Assembly (NCBI GenBank): GCA_027587225.1
Contig: JAPDDQ010000011.1
Span: 1 to 64,000 of the forward strand
Length of the DNA: 64,000 nucleotides
Reading direction: 5' to 3'
Source of the DNA: Solirubrobacter taibaiensis
GTDB taxonomy: Bacteria > Actinomycetota > Thermoleophilia > Solirubrobacterales > Solirubrobacteraceae
The position numbers and the translations under genes are program-made. How positions within the stretch are numbered: position 1 is the first letter of the stretch; every line of letters starts with the position of its first letter. Of this stretch, positions 54,885-63,508 are shown in pieces. The notes beneath the pieces are model-generated. The model saw only the letters and a list, made by a program, of their open reading frames with translations, made no database searches and was not told where the DNA came from.

Positions 54885-56879
54885 ATGAGTCGTTTCTTCA
54901 AGAGCGCGGCATTCCCGATCTTGATCGTGATCGTGCTGGCCTTCTTCGCCTCGAAGCTCATCCAGAGCGGTAACGAGGCGCCACGCACGTCCTACAGCCA
55001 GTTCCTCTCGCAGATCGACGACGGTGCGATCGAGACCGTCACGCTGCGCACGAAGGACAACTCGGCCGAGGTGACCCTGAAGGGCGCCGACCCGAAGAAG
55101 TACACGGTCGGCTGGGTTCAGGGCGAATCCGGCGCGGCGTTGATCAACAAGCTGCGCCAGGCGCAGTCGGACCGGCTGATCAACAACTTCGACATCAAGC
55201 CCGCGCGCTCGAACGTCCTGCTCTCGCTGCTGACGTACGTCTTCCCGATCCTGATCTTCATCGGCTTCTGGATCTTCCTGATGAACCAGGTCCAGGGCGG
55301 CGGCTCGAAGGTCATGTCCTTCGGCAAGTCGCGCGCCAAGCGCATGAGCGTGGACTCGCCGAAGATCACCTTCCGCGACGTCGCCGGCGCGGACGAGGCC
55401 GTCGAGGAGCTGCACGAGATCAAGGAGTTCCTCGAGAACCCGAAGAAGTTCCAGGCGCTCGGCGCTCGGATCCCGAAGGGCGTGCTGCTCTACGGACCTC
55501 CGGGCACCGGCAAGACGCTCCTCGCGCGCGCTGTCGCGGGTGAAGCGGGCGTGCCGTTCTTCTCGATCTCGGGCTCGGACTTCGTCGAGATGTTCGTCGG
55601 CGTGGGTGCATCCCGCGTGCGCGACCTGTTCGAGCAGGCCAAGCAGAACTCGCCCTGCATCATCTTCATGGACGAGATCGACGCCGTCGGCCGCCACCGT
55701 GGCGCCGGCATGGGCGGCGGTCACGACGAGCGCGAGCAGACGCTGAACCAGCTCCTGGTGGAGATGGACGGCTTCGAGGCCAAGGACAACATCATCATGA
55801 TCGCGGCCACCAACCGGCCTGACATCCTTGACCCCGCCCTGCTGCGTCCCGGCCGCTTCGACCGTCAGGTCACCGTGGACCGTCCGGACCGCAAGGGCCG
55901 CGCGAAGATCCTCGAAGTCCACACCCGCGGCAAGCCGCTGGCCAAGAACATCGAGCTGGACGCGCTCGCCGGGCAGACGCCGGGCTTCACGGGCGCCGAC
56001 CTCGCGAACCTCGTCAACGAGGCCGCGCTCCTTGCCGCCCGCACGGGCAAGAAGGAGATCACGCAGGTGGAGCTCGAAGAGGGCATCATGCGCGTGGTCG
56101 CCGGCCCGGAGAAGAAGACCCGGGTCATGGGCGAGAAGGAACGCCTGATCACGGCGTACCACGAGATGGGCCACGCGCTCGTCGGCCACTTCCTCGAGCA
56201 CGCCGACCCGGTCCACAAGATCTCGATCATCTCCCGCGGCCAGGCCCTCGGCTACACGATCAGCATGCCGAGCGAGGACAAGTTCCTCACCACGCGTGCC
56301 GAGCTGCTGGACACGATGGCGATGACCCTCGGCGGCCGTGCCGCGGAGGAGATCGTCTTCCGCGAGATCACCACGGGCGCGTCGAACGACCTCGAGAAGG
56401 TCACGGCCACCGCCAAGCAGATGGTGATGCGTTTCGGCATGAGCGAGAAGCTCGGGCCGCGCGTGTTCGGTCACGACCACGGCCAGCCGTTCCTCGGCCG
56501 CGAGTTCAGCTCTGAGCCGGATTACTCCGACGAGATCGCGCGTGAGATCGACGACGAGATCCGCCGGATCGTGGAGTCGGCGCACCAGGTCGCCAGGGAC
56601 ATCCTGTCCGAGCACAAGGACCATCTGGAGACGATCTCCGAGCTCCTGCTCAAGCGCGAGACGATCGAGGCCGACGAGTTCGTCGCGCTGCTCGACGGCA
56701 AGACCGAGATCGAGGTCTGGGGCGAAGAGGTCGAAGAGCTTCCGCCCGGCCCGGAGCGTCCCGAGATCCCCGGCACGGTCACGCGCGACCGTGAGGCGGC
56801 CAAGCGCCACCTCCGTCCCGGCTTGGCCGGCGGCGCCGCGGAGCTCCGCGCGCACCCGGAGAAACCGGACCTCGCATAA
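54885..56879 (+). CDS. ftsH: ATP-dependent zinc metalloprotease FtsH
   Basis: 664 residues. Two membrane helices (9-26 and 112-134) around a short extracytoplasmic domain; AAA+ domain with Walker A 'GPPGTGKT' (204-211), Walker B 'IIFMDEID' (259-266) and second region of homology '[21 protein letters not shown]' (307-327, quoted in part). The protease zinc site is HEMGH (426-430), where most FtsH have HEAGH. It degrades membrane and regulatory proteins as a hexamer. The C-terminal tail is Pro/Glu-rich. A strong terminator follows. Confidence 0.97.
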   Translation: MSRFFKSAAFPILIVIVLAFFASKLIQSGNEAPRTSYSQFLSQIDDGAIETVTLRTKDNSAEVTLKGADPKKYTVGWVQGESGAALINKLRQAQSDRLINNFDIKPARSNVLLSLLTYVFPILIFIGFWIFLMNQVQGGGSKVMSFGKSRAKRMSVDSPKITFRDVAGADEAVEELHEIKEFLENPKKFQALGARIPKGVLLYGPPGTGKTLLARAVAGEAGVPFFSISGSDFVEMFVGVGASRVRDLFEQAKQNSPCIIFMDEIDAVGRHRGAGMGGGHDEREQTLNQLLVEMDGFEAKDNIIMIAATNRPDILDPALLRPGRFDRQVTVDRPDRKGRAKILEVHTRGKPLAKNIELDALAGQTPGFTGADLANLVNEAALLAARTGKKEITQVELEEGIMRVVAGPEKKTRVMGEKERLITAYHEMGHALVGHFLEHADPVHKISIISRGQALGYTISMPSEDKFLTTRAELLDTMAMTLGGRAAEEIVFREITTGASNDLEKVTATAKQMVMRFGMSEKLGPRVFGHDHGQPFLGREFSSEPDYSDEIAREIDDEIRRIVESAHQVARDILSEHKDHLETISELLLKRETIEADEFVALLDGKTEIEVWGEEVEELPPGPERPEIPGTVTRDREAAKRHLRPGLAGGAAELRAHPEKPDLA

Positions 56880-56883
56880 CGCC

Positions 56884-56910
56884 AAAAGGGCCGCGGAAGC
56901 GGCCCTTTTT
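56884..56910. terminator. Rho-independent terminator after ftsH (bidirectional)
   Basis: AAAAGGGCCGC - GGAA - GCGGCCCTTTT(T): an 11-bp perfect stem with a GGAA tetraloop and flanking A and T runs, suited to stop transcription from both sides (ftsH and the convergent small gene). Confidence 0.93.
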
Positions 56911-56912
56911 CG

Positions 56913-57131
56913 TTAACCGAAGTTGCGACCGTCGAGTTCGCCGCGGAACGTGGCGAGCTCGGTGACGGCGGCACCGACGTACGCGGCGTGCGAGCGCGCG
57001 ATGTCGCGCTCGAGATCGTCCATGTAGGAGCGGATCCCGGCGACACCGGTCTCTTCGGCGAGGGCGCGCTCGGCGCGCAGTTCAAGCAGTTGGTTGTGGA
57101 GGTCGTGAGCGGACATCGTGGGAGAGAGCAT
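56913..57131 (-). CDS. small helical hypothetical protein
   Basis: 72 residues from ATG 57131 (ATG 57116 gives 67). Mostly helical and charged: 'AHDLHNQLLELRAERALAEETGVAGIRSYMDDLERDIARSHAAYVGAAVTELATFRGELDGR'. No family recognised, no ribosome-binding site obvious; kept because of a clear terminator, good codon pattern and the plausible amphipathic helices. Confidence 0.5.
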   Translation of the reverse strand: MLSPTMSAHDLHNQLLELRAERALAEETGVAGIRSYMDDLERDIARSHAAYVGAAVTELATFRGELDGRNFG

Positions 57132-57221
57132 CGCGCCACGGCCCTTGATACATCAGGGGGCGACCACGCGTCTTGCGCGGCCGGTACTCCCCCCTCGTAG
57201 GTGTGGCTAGCGCGAGCCCGA

Positions 57222-57383
57222 TCAGCTCATCAGCCGCTGGGCTGCGGCTGACAGCTGCAGGATCACGTCGGCGTGCTGCTCCGGCGTCTTGGCCGGGGCC
57301 GCCTGGGTGGCGGCGAGCGTGTCGCGGACGGCGTTCAGGCTGTTGGCCTGAATCATGAACGCGGCGCTGGCTTGGATCTCCAT
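57222..57383 (-). CDS. short YjfB-like putative motility protein (tentative)
   Basis: 53 residues from ATG 57383 (GTG 57389 and a longer frame to 57440 are alternatives, the latter overlapping the lrp gene). 'MEIQASAAFMIQANSLNAVRDTLAATQ..' resembles the short YjfB family (MD-I-A-short helix-QV-AVL-K), sometimes linked to motility. With the globin-coupled chemoreceptor it hints at a motile cell. The evidence is a weak sequence resemblance only. Confidence 0.4.
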   Translation of the reverse strand: MEIQASAAFMIQANSLNAVRDTLAATQAAPAKTPEQHADVILQLSAAAQRLMS

Positions 57384-57405
57384 GTCCACCTGATCGACCG
57401 GCGCG

Positions 57406-57900
57406 CTACGACGCCCGACGCGATTGGACGGATGTCGCACGTACGGGCAACGGCGATGAAGGTTTGAGCTCCCCGAGCCGCAGGAGCGTGATCAGCCGCT
57501 GCGCGCCGCCGCGGGTGGACAGCCGCGAGAGCACGAGCTGCAGCTCGGCGACGTCCCGCGCGGCGATCATCAGCAGCGCGTCCGTCTCGCCGGCGACGGA
57601 GTCCGCGGCGATGATGTTCTCGATCGCGGCCACCTCGGCGTTGAAGCGCTTCTCCGCCGCGACGTCGTGGCGCGCGAGCGTGACCATCACGTAGACCTGC
57701 AGCGTGAACCCGGCGGTCGCGGAGTCCAGCCGCGCCGCGATCTTGCGGATCACGCCCGACTCCTTCAGCCGCCGGACGCGGTTGAGCGTCGCCGCGGGCG
57801 AGAGCCCGATGAGCCGGGCGAGCTCCACGTTGGGCCGATCGGCATCCGTCTCAAGCTCCCTGAGCAATCGGACGTCGATTTCGTCAAGTTGGATGGCCAT
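57406..57900 (-). CDS. Lrp/AsnC-family regulator
   Basis: 164 residues from ATG 57900, leaderless with TATTAT 8 nt upstream. N-terminal HTH ('LDEIDVRLLRELETDADRPNVELARLIGLSPAATLNRVRRLKESGVI', quoted in family order) and a C-terminal RAM/ligand domain ('TLQVYVMVTLARHDVAAEKRFNAEVAAIENIIAADSVAGETDALLMIAARD'). It probably senses an amino acid and controls itself and the divergent EamA exporter through the AT-rich palindrome in the gap. Confidence 0.9.
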   Translation of the reverse strand: MAIQLDEIDVRLLRELETDADRPNVELARLIGLSPAATLNRVRRLKESGVIRKIAARLDSATAGFTLQVYVMVTLARHDVAAEKRFNAEVAAIENIIAADSVAGETDALLMIAARDVAELQLVLSRLSTRGGAQRLITLLRLGELKPSSPLPVRATSVQSRRAS

Positions 57901-57906
57901 AGAACA

Positions 57907-57917
57907 AAATAATATTT
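57907..57917. promoter_or_regulatory. AT-rich Lrp operator overlapping two divergent -10 boxes
   Basis: AAATA-A-TATTT, a perfect 5-bp inverted repeat in otherwise GC-rich DNA. It covers the minus-strand TATTAT (57909-57914) for lrp and the plus-strand TAATAT (57910-57915) for the transporter gene, so binding would shut both. Confidence 0.65.
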
Positions 57918-57926
57918 CGTCTGTGC

Positions 57927-58997
57927 ATGGATCCAAGCGATCCACACAAGTCGCATTCGAATGACGCCGATACTCGTTCTGTCATGAAGTTGCTTCGCCG
58001 TCATTCCGCCATCACCGCGCTCATCGCGGCCGGGCTCCTCTGGGGGCTCACCGTCCCGCTGTCCAAGCTCGCCCTCGAGTGGTTGCCCGGAGGCTGGCTC
58101 ACGGTGGTGCGCTTCGCGCTGGCCGCGCCGCTGCTCGCGATCGTCGCGCGCCGCGACCTGCGCCGCGCGATCACGCCGCAGATCCTGTTCGCGGGCGCCG
58201 TGGGCTACGGCATCGTGATCATGCTGCAGAACGCCGGCATCCACGCCACGAGCGTGAGCCACGCGGCGCTGATCGTCGGGGCCGTGCCGGCACTCGTCGC
58301 ACTGATCGCGGCGGCGACGGGCAAGGGCTCCACCGGCCCGCTCGCGTGGGTGGGCTTCGCGCTCGCGCTCGCGGGCGTGGGGATCGTGGCGGGCGGCGGG
58401 GGCGGAGGCGCCACGCTCGGCGGGGACGCGCTCGTGTTCGCGTCCGTCACGCTCAGCGCCTCGTTCGTCGTGCTCCAGCCCAAGTTGCTGCGCGGGCAGA
58501 ACCCGATGGCTGTGACCGCGGTGCAGATGATCGCGGGCGCGCTGATCGCGATCCCGAACGCCGCGCTCGAGGGCATCCCGGCCGCGCCGGCGACGCTCAC
58601 CCCGGTGGTGGCCCTGCTCGCGCTCATCCTGGCCGGCACGCTGCTGCCGTTCGCGCTGTTCGCCTACGGGCAGTCGCGCGTGTCACCGGAGCTCGCGGGC
58701 GCGTTCCTGAACCTGGAGCCGCTCGTCGGCACGGCCGCCGGCGCCCTGGCCTTCGGCGATCCGTTCGGCCCGATGCAACTGCTCGGCGGCGCCGTGATCG
58801 TCGCCGGCATCGCGCTCAGCACCACGCCACGCAAGCGTTCCAAGGCGCCCGCGGCGGACAAGCGCCATGCGGCGCGGACCCACCGAACCCACCAGGTGCG
58901 GTCTTCCGCACCGCGGGACGCCAGGCAACACCCCCGCGGGGAGCGGCCTAAAAGCGGAAACTACGTATCAAGCAGCACCCCTCCTCACTCTCATTGA
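57927..58997 (+). CDS. EamA-family (DMT) transporter
   Basis: 356 residues from ATG 57927; ATG 57984 is the alternative and starts directly before the first helix. Ten hydrophobic segments in two EamA repeats ('ALIAAGLLWGLTVPLSKLALEWLPGGWLTVVRFALAAPLL' and 'DALVFASVTLSASFVVLQPKLLR..'), each ending in a conserved helix pair. About 60 residues of basic, low-complexity tail follow. Paired with a divergent Lrp regulator, it is likely an amino-acid or metabolite exporter. Confidence 0.87.
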   Translation: MDPSDPHKSHSNDADTRSVMKLLRRHSAITALIAAGLLWGLTVPLSKLALEWLPGGWLTVVRFALAAPLLAIVARRDLRRAITPQILFAGAVGYGIVIMLQNAGIHATSVSHAALIVGAVPALVALIAAATGKGSTGPLAWVGFALALAGVGIVAGGGGGGATLGGDALVFASVTLSASFVVLQPKLLRGQNPMAVTAVQMIAGALIAIPNAALEGIPAAPATLTPVVALLALILAGTLLPFALFAYGQSRVSPELAGAFLNLEPLVGTAAGALAFGDPFGPMQLLGGAVIVAGIALSTTPRKRSKAPAADKRHAARTHRTHQVRSSAPRDARQHPRGERPKSGNYVSSSTPPHSH

Positions 58998-59159
58998 ACA
59001 CATGACCCTTCTCCTCCCCCGAACCTCCCGCATCCTGACTCCCCACACCTATGCGGTCCCCGTGGTTCGGGAACTCCCGTCCTCCTCCAACCCGGCTACC
59101 GGAACCTCCTCCTCCGTCTGGTAGCCGCTCCTCCTCCCCGAAACCCGAAGTCATGCTCA
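58998..59159. other. pyrimidine-rich gene-free spacer
   Basis: No gene seen. The plus strand is C/T-rich with repeated CTCCTCC and carries an 8-bp inverted repeat CGGCTACC (59093-59100) / GGTAGCCG (59120-59127). The opposite strand therefore has several GGAGGAGG runs, but no coding region follows them. Confidence 0.5.
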
Positions 59160-59185
59160 CCGGCCGCCCCTCCCCAGGCGGCCGG
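59160..59185. terminator. GC-rich hairpin between eamA and folP
   Basis: CCGGCCGCC (59160-59168) and GGCGGCCGG (59177-59185): 9-bp perfect stem, 8-nt loop, ending right at the folP -10 box. Terminator-like for the upstream transcript, without a T-run. Confidence 0.5.
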
Positions 59186-59191
59186 TAGCGT
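59186..59191 (+). promoter_or_regulatory. -10 box of the fol operon
   Basis: TAGCGT, 8 nt, then GTG 59200; leaderless start of folP. Confidence 0.5.
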
Positions 59192-59199
59192 TTAACGGC

Positions 59200-60030
59200 G
59201 TGGATTTCGCGATCATGGGCGTCGTCAACGTCACCCCGGACTCCTTCTCGGACGGCGGGCAGTTCGACGATGCCGCGCAGGCCGTCACGCACGGGCGCCG
59301 ACTCGCCGCCGAAGGGGCGGCGATCCTCGACGTCGGCGGTGAGTCCACCCGCCCTGGCGCCGACCCGGTGCCGGCGGGTGACGAGATCGCTCGCGTCGTC
59401 CCGGTCGTGGAGGAGTTGCGCGATGTGGCCCAGGTCTCGATCGACACGATGAAGCTGTCGGTCGCGCAGGCCGCCGTCGACGCGGGCGCGACCTACGTCA
59501 ACGACGTCACCGCGTTCCGCCACGACCCGGACCTGGCCGGCTTCGTCGCCGACCGCGGGCTGGACTGCTGCCTGATGCACATGCTCGGCGAGCCGCGCAC
59601 GATGCAGCGCGACCCGCACTACGTGGACGTGGTCTCCGAGGTCAAGGCCTTCCTCACCGAGCGCATGGAGGCGGCGATCGCGGCGGGCGTGCCGGAGTCC
59701 AAGATCCAGCTCGACCCCGGGATCGGCTTCGGCAAGACGATGGAGCACAACCTCACGCTGCTCGCCCGCCTCGGCGAGTTCACCGACCTCGGGCGCCCGA
59801 TCGTGATCGGCACCTCGCGCAAGACGTTCATCGGGCGGCTCACCGGCCGGGACGTGACCGAACGCGTGCATGGCACCGTCGCCACGTGCGTGATCGCGCT
59901 CGAGCGTGGCGCGCGCGTGTTCCGCGTGCACGACGTGGCGGCGGTCGCGGACGCGCTGAAGGTCGCGAGTGCTACTTTCGCGGCATGGCCGACGAGCCCG
60001 ACGAAGACGAGTACGAAGACGACGATCTAG
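59200..60030 (+). CDS. folP: dihydropteroate synthase
   Basis: 276 residues from GTG 59200. 'IMGVVNVTPDSFSDGG' (5-20), 'ILDVGGESTRPGA' (42-54), 'YVNDVTAF', 'LMHMLGEPRTMQ', 'LDPGIGFGKT' and 'IGTSRKTFIGRL' cover the substrate and pyrophosphate loops of DHPS, the sulfonamide target. Condenses p-aminobenzoate with the pterin pyrophosphate. Its last 46 bp overlap folB, so the C-terminal Thr/Lys stretch may be a by-product of the overlap. Confidence 0.96.
   Translation: MDFAIMGVVNVTPDSFSDGGQFDDAAQAVTHGRRLAAEGAAILDVGGESTRPGADPVPAGDEIARVVPVVEELRDVAQVSIDTMKLSVAQAAVDAGATYVNDVTAFRHDPDLAGFVADRGLDCCLMHMLGEPRTMQRDPHYVDVVSEVKAFLTERMEAAIAAGVPESKIQLDPGIGFGKTMEHNLTLLARLGEFTDLGRPIVIGTSRKTFIGRLTGRDVTERVHGTVATCVIALERGARVFRVHDVAAVADALKVASATFAAWPTSPTKTSTKTTI
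59973..59978 (+). promoter_or_regulatory. possible internal -10 box for folB
   Basis: TACTTT inside the 3' end of folP, 6 nt before ATG 59985. Confidence 0.3.
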
Positions 60031-60422
60031 ACGAGGACGACGACGAGGAAGGCCTCGAAGTCGGCGTCACGATCGAGATCAGCGGGCTGTCGCTCTATAC
60101 GCATCACGGCGTCACCGCCGAAGAGCGCAAGGTCGGGCAGCGGCTGCTGCTGGACGTGCGCTTCGATGCGGGCGAACCCGACGCGCTGATCACGGACCGC
60201 GTCGAGGACACGATCGACTACGGCGAGGTCTGCCAGGTGATCGCGTTGGTGGCCCAGCAGCAGTCCTACCGCACGCTGGAGCGACTGTGCGCGGTGATCG
60301 CGGACCGGCTGGCCTCCCAGTTCGGGGCGGAGAGCGTGACGGTGAAGGCGTCCAAGCCCGAGCCGCCGATTCCGCTTCCGGTCGAAGAGGTGTCGGTCGA
60401 AGTCTGGCGTGAAGAACGTTAG
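59985..60422 (+). CDS. folB: dihydroneopterin aldolase with acidic N-terminal extension
   Basis: 145 residues from ATG 59985. The FolB core starts near residue 28: 'IEISGLSLYTHHGVTAEERKVGQRLLLDVRF' (His/Glu and Lys for catalysis), 'DTIDYGEVCQVIALVAQQQSYRTLERLCAVIADRL', 'VTVKASKPEPPIPLPVEEVSVEVWRE'. The first 25 residues are almost all Asp/Glu, an extension not usual in FolB and encoded where the frame overlaps folP. No later in-frame start codon exists before the core. Confidence 0.93.
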   Translation: MADEPDEDEYEDDDLDEDDDEEGLEVGVTIEISGLSLYTHHGVTAEERKVGQRLLLDVRFDAGEPDALITDRVEDTIDYGEVCQVIALVAQQQSYRTLERLCAVIADRLASQFGAESVTVKASKPEPPIPLPVEEVSVEVWREER

Positions 60423-60433
60423 TGGTCACTAAC
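60418..60433. promoter_or_regulatory. TetR-type operator before the TetR-MMPL pair
   Basis: GTTAGTG-GT-CACTAAC, perfect 7-bp arms, starting in the last codons of folB and lying 14 bases before the ATG of the TetR gene. Likely the autorepression site for the TetR-MMPL unit. Confidence 0.7.
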
Positions 60434-60447
60434 ATACGGGCGTAGTC

Positions 60448-60948
60448 ATGCCCCGTATGTCCGCAGAAGCCCGCCGCGAGGACGTCGTCGGCATCGCCTT
60501 CCGGCACTTCGCCGAGGGCGGGTTCGACGGCACCTCGACGGAGGACATCGCGCGTGAGGCCGGCGTGTCCCAGCCGTACCTGTTCCGGCTGTTCAAGACC
60601 AAGCGCGGGCTGTTCGAGGCCTGCGCGGACAAGTGCTTCGCGCAGGTCCGCGGGGTCTTCGAGGCCGGCGTCGCCGGGGAGACGCCGGAGGAGCGGCTCG
60701 AGGCCATGGGGCACGCGTACGAGGCGCAGCTGCTGCCCGACCGCCACGCGCTGCTGTTCCAGATGCGCGCGTTCGCGGTGGCCGACCCCGAGATCCGCGC
60801 GCACGTGCGCGGCGGGTTCGAGGGCCTGCGCGCGACGGTCGCGGGGCTGGCCAGCGTGCCGCTCGACGAGACGTGGGACTTCTTCGGCTCCGGGATGCTG
60901 CTCAACGTCGTGACCATGCTCGAGATCGAGTGGGTCCACCCGAAGTGA
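60448..60948 (+). CDS. TetR-family regulator inside the fol operon
   Basis: 166 residues from ATG 60448. HTH 'FDGTSTEDIAREAGVSQPYLFRLFKTKRGLFEACAD' (about 26-60) and a short helical effector domain. Its stop overlaps the GTG of the MMPL gene, so it controls or is tuned with that exporter. The palindrome at 60418 is the probable target. Confidence 0.9.
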   Translation: MPRMSAEARREDVVGIAFRHFAEGGFDGTSTEDIAREAGVSQPYLFRLFKTKRGLFEACADKCFAQVRGVFEAGVAGETPEERLEAMGHAYEAQLLPDRHALLFQMRAFAVADPEIRAHVRGGFEGLRATVAGLASVPLDETWDFFGSGMLLNVVTMLEIEWVHPK

Positions 60949-62993
60949 TCTACCGCCGGCGCAGGCCGATCCTGCTCGGTTCGCTGGTCATGGTCCTGGT
61001 GGCGGCGGTGTTCGCGCTGCCGGTGTTCTCCGAGCTGGGCAACGGCAACGACTTCGACGACCCGTCGGCGGAGGCGGTCACCGCCCGCGACGCGGTCGTC
61101 GCGGCGACGGGGACGTACGCCGCACCGCAGCTGGTCGCGCTCGTGCGGCTGGAGGCGTCGGCGGACTCGGCCTTCGGGCTGGGGCGGATCCGGACCGTCG
61201 CGCGGGCGATGCAGCATCCCGGCGTGGCGTCGGTGGTGGCGTACCAGCCGGGCGGCGACGAGCGGCTCGTCTCGCGCGACCGGCGCTCGACCTACCTGCT
61301 CGCCACCTACAAGGAGGACGAGCGCGGCGCCACGGACGCGATCGAGGCGCGGATGCGCGCGTATGAGTTCGTGACGCTGGGCGGCGGCGCGATCGCCGGG
61401 CCGCAGGTGGGCGACCAGGTCTCACTCGACATCCTGCGCGCGGAGATCATCGCGTTCCCGCTCCTGTTCCTGCTGTCGCTGATCGTGTTCCGGAGCGCGG
61501 TGTCCGCGCTGCTGCCGGTGGCCGTGGGCGGAGCGACGATCCTGCTCACGTTCCTGGCGATCCGCGTGATCAACGCGCACGTGAACCCGATGTCGATCTA
61601 CGCGCTGAACCTGATCAACGGACTCGGGCTCGGGCTGGCGATCGACTACTCGCTGTTCATGGTCTCGCGCTTCCGCGAAGAGCTCGCCGTGGGGCGCACG
61701 CGCGAGGAGGCGCTGGCGGTGACGATGCGCACCGCGGGTCACGTCGTGTTCTTCAGCGCCATCACGGTGGCGTGCGCGCTGGCGGCGCTGATCGTCTTCC
61801 GCCAGCGCTTTCTGTACTCGATGGGCGTCGGCGGGGCGCTGTGCGCGCTGATCGCCGCCGGCGTGTCGCTGACGCTGCTGCCGGCGTTGCTCGGCGTGCT
61901 GGGGGAGAAGGTGAACGCGGGCGGACCGCGGCGCTGGAAGGAGGCGATCGCGCGCGAGGCGGCCGGGGAGAAGTCCGGCTTCTGGTACCGGCACTCGCAG
62001 CGCGTGATGCGGCGCCCGATCCCGTTCGCGACGGCGGCGGCCGTGGTGCTGATCGCGCTCGGGTTGCCGTTCCTGCGCATCGACTTCACCGGCATCGACG
62101 CGTCCGTGCTCCCCTCCGACCAGACGGCGCGGATCGTCGACGACGCGATCAAGGCGGAGTTCCCGCCGAGCGAGACGGCGCCGATCTACGTGGCGGTAGC
62201 GCCGGGGACGCCCGCGGCGGAGGTGCGCGCGTTCGCGGCGCGGCTGCCGGCGCCGGTCGCGCCGCCGGGGGTGGGTGAGGGGCAGATCGACCTGATCGCG
62301 CCCGGCGCGGCGCTGGGTGAGCGCGCCAAGGACCTGGTGCGGGACGTGCGCGCGACGGACGCGCCATTCGACTTCTGGGTCGGGGGGCAGACCGCCCAGT
62401 TCCTCGATCAGCAGCAGTCGCTGCGCGACCACCTGCCGATCGCGCTCGCGATCCTGTGCACGACGACGCTGCTGATCCTGTTCGTGATGCTGCGGTCGGT
62501 GGTGCTGCCGATCAAGGCGCTGGTCATGAACCTGCTGACGATCAGCGCCGCGTTCGGGCTGCTCGTGCTCGTGTACCAGGACGGGCACCTCGAGTGGCTG
62601 TTCCGCTTCGACTCCCAGGGGGCGATCGAGTCCAGTCAGCCCGTGCTGCTGTTCGCGGTGGCGTTCGGGCTGTCCACCGACTACGGCGTGTTCCTGCTCG
62701 GACGTATCAAGGAGCTCCACGACGACGGGTTCTCCAATGAGGAGGCGGTCGCGCTGGGGCTGCAGCGGACCGGCCGAATCGTCACGTTCGCGGCGGCGCT
62801 GATGGTGATCGCGATCGGCTGTTTCGTGACGGCGCAGATCATCTTCATCAAGCAACTCGGGTTCGGCGTGGCGGTGGCCGTGCTGATCGACGCGACGATC
62901 GTCCGGGCGCTCCTCGTGCCCGCCCTGATGCGCCTGCTCGGCGATTGGAACTGGTGGGTTCCGCGTCCGATCGCCAAACTCTTGCCGGCGTGA
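60945..62993 (+). CDS. RND/MMPL family exporter
   Basis: 682 residues from GTG 60945 (GTGA overlap with the TetR gene). Twelve membrane helices in two halves, with MMPL motifs 'GLGLAIDYSLFMVSRFREE' and 'FGLSTDYGVFLLGRIKEL', and two porter domains. A drug- or lipid-exporter of the smaller MMPL class. Its stop overlaps the start of folK, so the exporter is embedded between folate genes. Confidence 0.9.
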   Translation: MIYRRRRPILLGSLVMVLVAAVFALPVFSELGNGNDFDDPSAEAVTARDAVVAATGTYAAPQLVALVRLEASADSAFGLGRIRTVARAMQHPGVASVVAYQPGGDERLVSRDRRSTYLLATYKEDERGATDAIEARMRAYEFVTLGGGAIAGPQVGDQVSLDILRAEIIAFPLLFLLSLIVFRSAVSALLPVAVGGATILLTFLAIRVINAHVNPMSIYALNLINGLGLGLAIDYSLFMVSRFREELAVGRTREEALAVTMRTAGHVVFFSAITVACALAALIVFRQRFLYSMGVGGALCALIAAGVSLTLLPALLGVLGEKVNAGGPRRWKEAIAREAAGEKSGFWYRHSQRVMRRPIPFATAAAVVLIALGLPFLRIDFTGIDASVLPSDQTARIVDDAIKAEFPPSETAPIYVAVAPGTPAAEVRAFAARLPAPVAPPGVGEGQIDLIAPGAALGERAKDLVRDVRATDAPFDFWVGGQTAQFLDQQQSLRDHLPIALAILCTTTLLILFVMLRSVVLPIKALVMNLLTISAAFGLLVLVYQDGHLEWLFRFDSQGAIESSQPVLLFAVAFGLSTDYGVFLLGRIKELHDDGFSNEEAVALGLQRTGRIVTFAAALMVIAIGCFVTAQIIFIKQLGFGVAVAVLIDATIVRALLVPALMRLLGDWNWWVPRPIAKLLPA

Positions 62994-63508
62994 ACGAGAT
63001 CGGCTACCTCGGACTGGGTTCCAACGTCGGTGACCGGCGGACGAATCTGCAGGCCACCGTCGAGTGCCTGTGGGCGCACGACGTCGTGCCGCTGGCGTCC
63101 TCCTCGGTGTACGAAACCGAGCCCGTGGGCGAAGTCCTCGACCAGCGGGCGTTCTTCAACGCGGTGCTCCGGGTGGAGACGCGGCTGGGGCCGGAGCGGC
63201 TGCTGGACGCGTGCAAGGCGGTAGAGAAGGCGCTTGGGCGCAAGCTGGCCGGCGAGGACGGGTACGTCAAGCACGGGCCACGGCCGATCGACGTCGATCT
63301 GTTGCTGCTGGGCGAGGTCGAGTACTCGTCGGAGCGGCTGACGCTGCCCCACCGCGAGGTGATGTCGCGGCGGTTCGTGCTCGTGCCGCTGCTGGAACTC
63401 GCGCCCGACCTGGAGCTGCCGGGCCGTGGTCTGGCGTCTGACGCGTTGGAGCGGATCGACGGACAGGACGTAATCGTGGCCGGCCCGCCGCTGGAGACCG
63501 GGCCGTGA
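62990..63508 (+). CDS. folK: 2-amino-4-hydroxy-6-hydroxymethyldihydropteridine pyrophosphokinase
   Basis: 172 residues from GTG 62990. HPPK signatures 'YLGLGSNVGDRRTNL' (6-20), 'SSVYETEPVG', 'FFNAVLRVET', and 'GPRPIDVDLLLLGEVEYSSERLTLPH' with the Mg-binding Asp pair. Makes the pterin pyrophosphate used by FolP. Separated from folP-folB by a TetR-MMPL insertion. Confidence 0.95.
   Translation: MNEIGYLGLGSNVGDRRTNLQATVECLWAHDVVPLASSSVYETEPVGEVLDQRAFFNAVLRVETRLGPERLLDACKAVEKALGRKLAGEDGYVKHGPRPIDVDLLLLGEVEYSSERLTLPHREVMSRRFVLVPLLELAPDLELPGRGLASDALERIDGQDVIVAGPPLETGP

Noticed and set aside
54762..56885. Minus-strand open frame of 707 codons
   Set aside because: Antisense shadow of ftsH.
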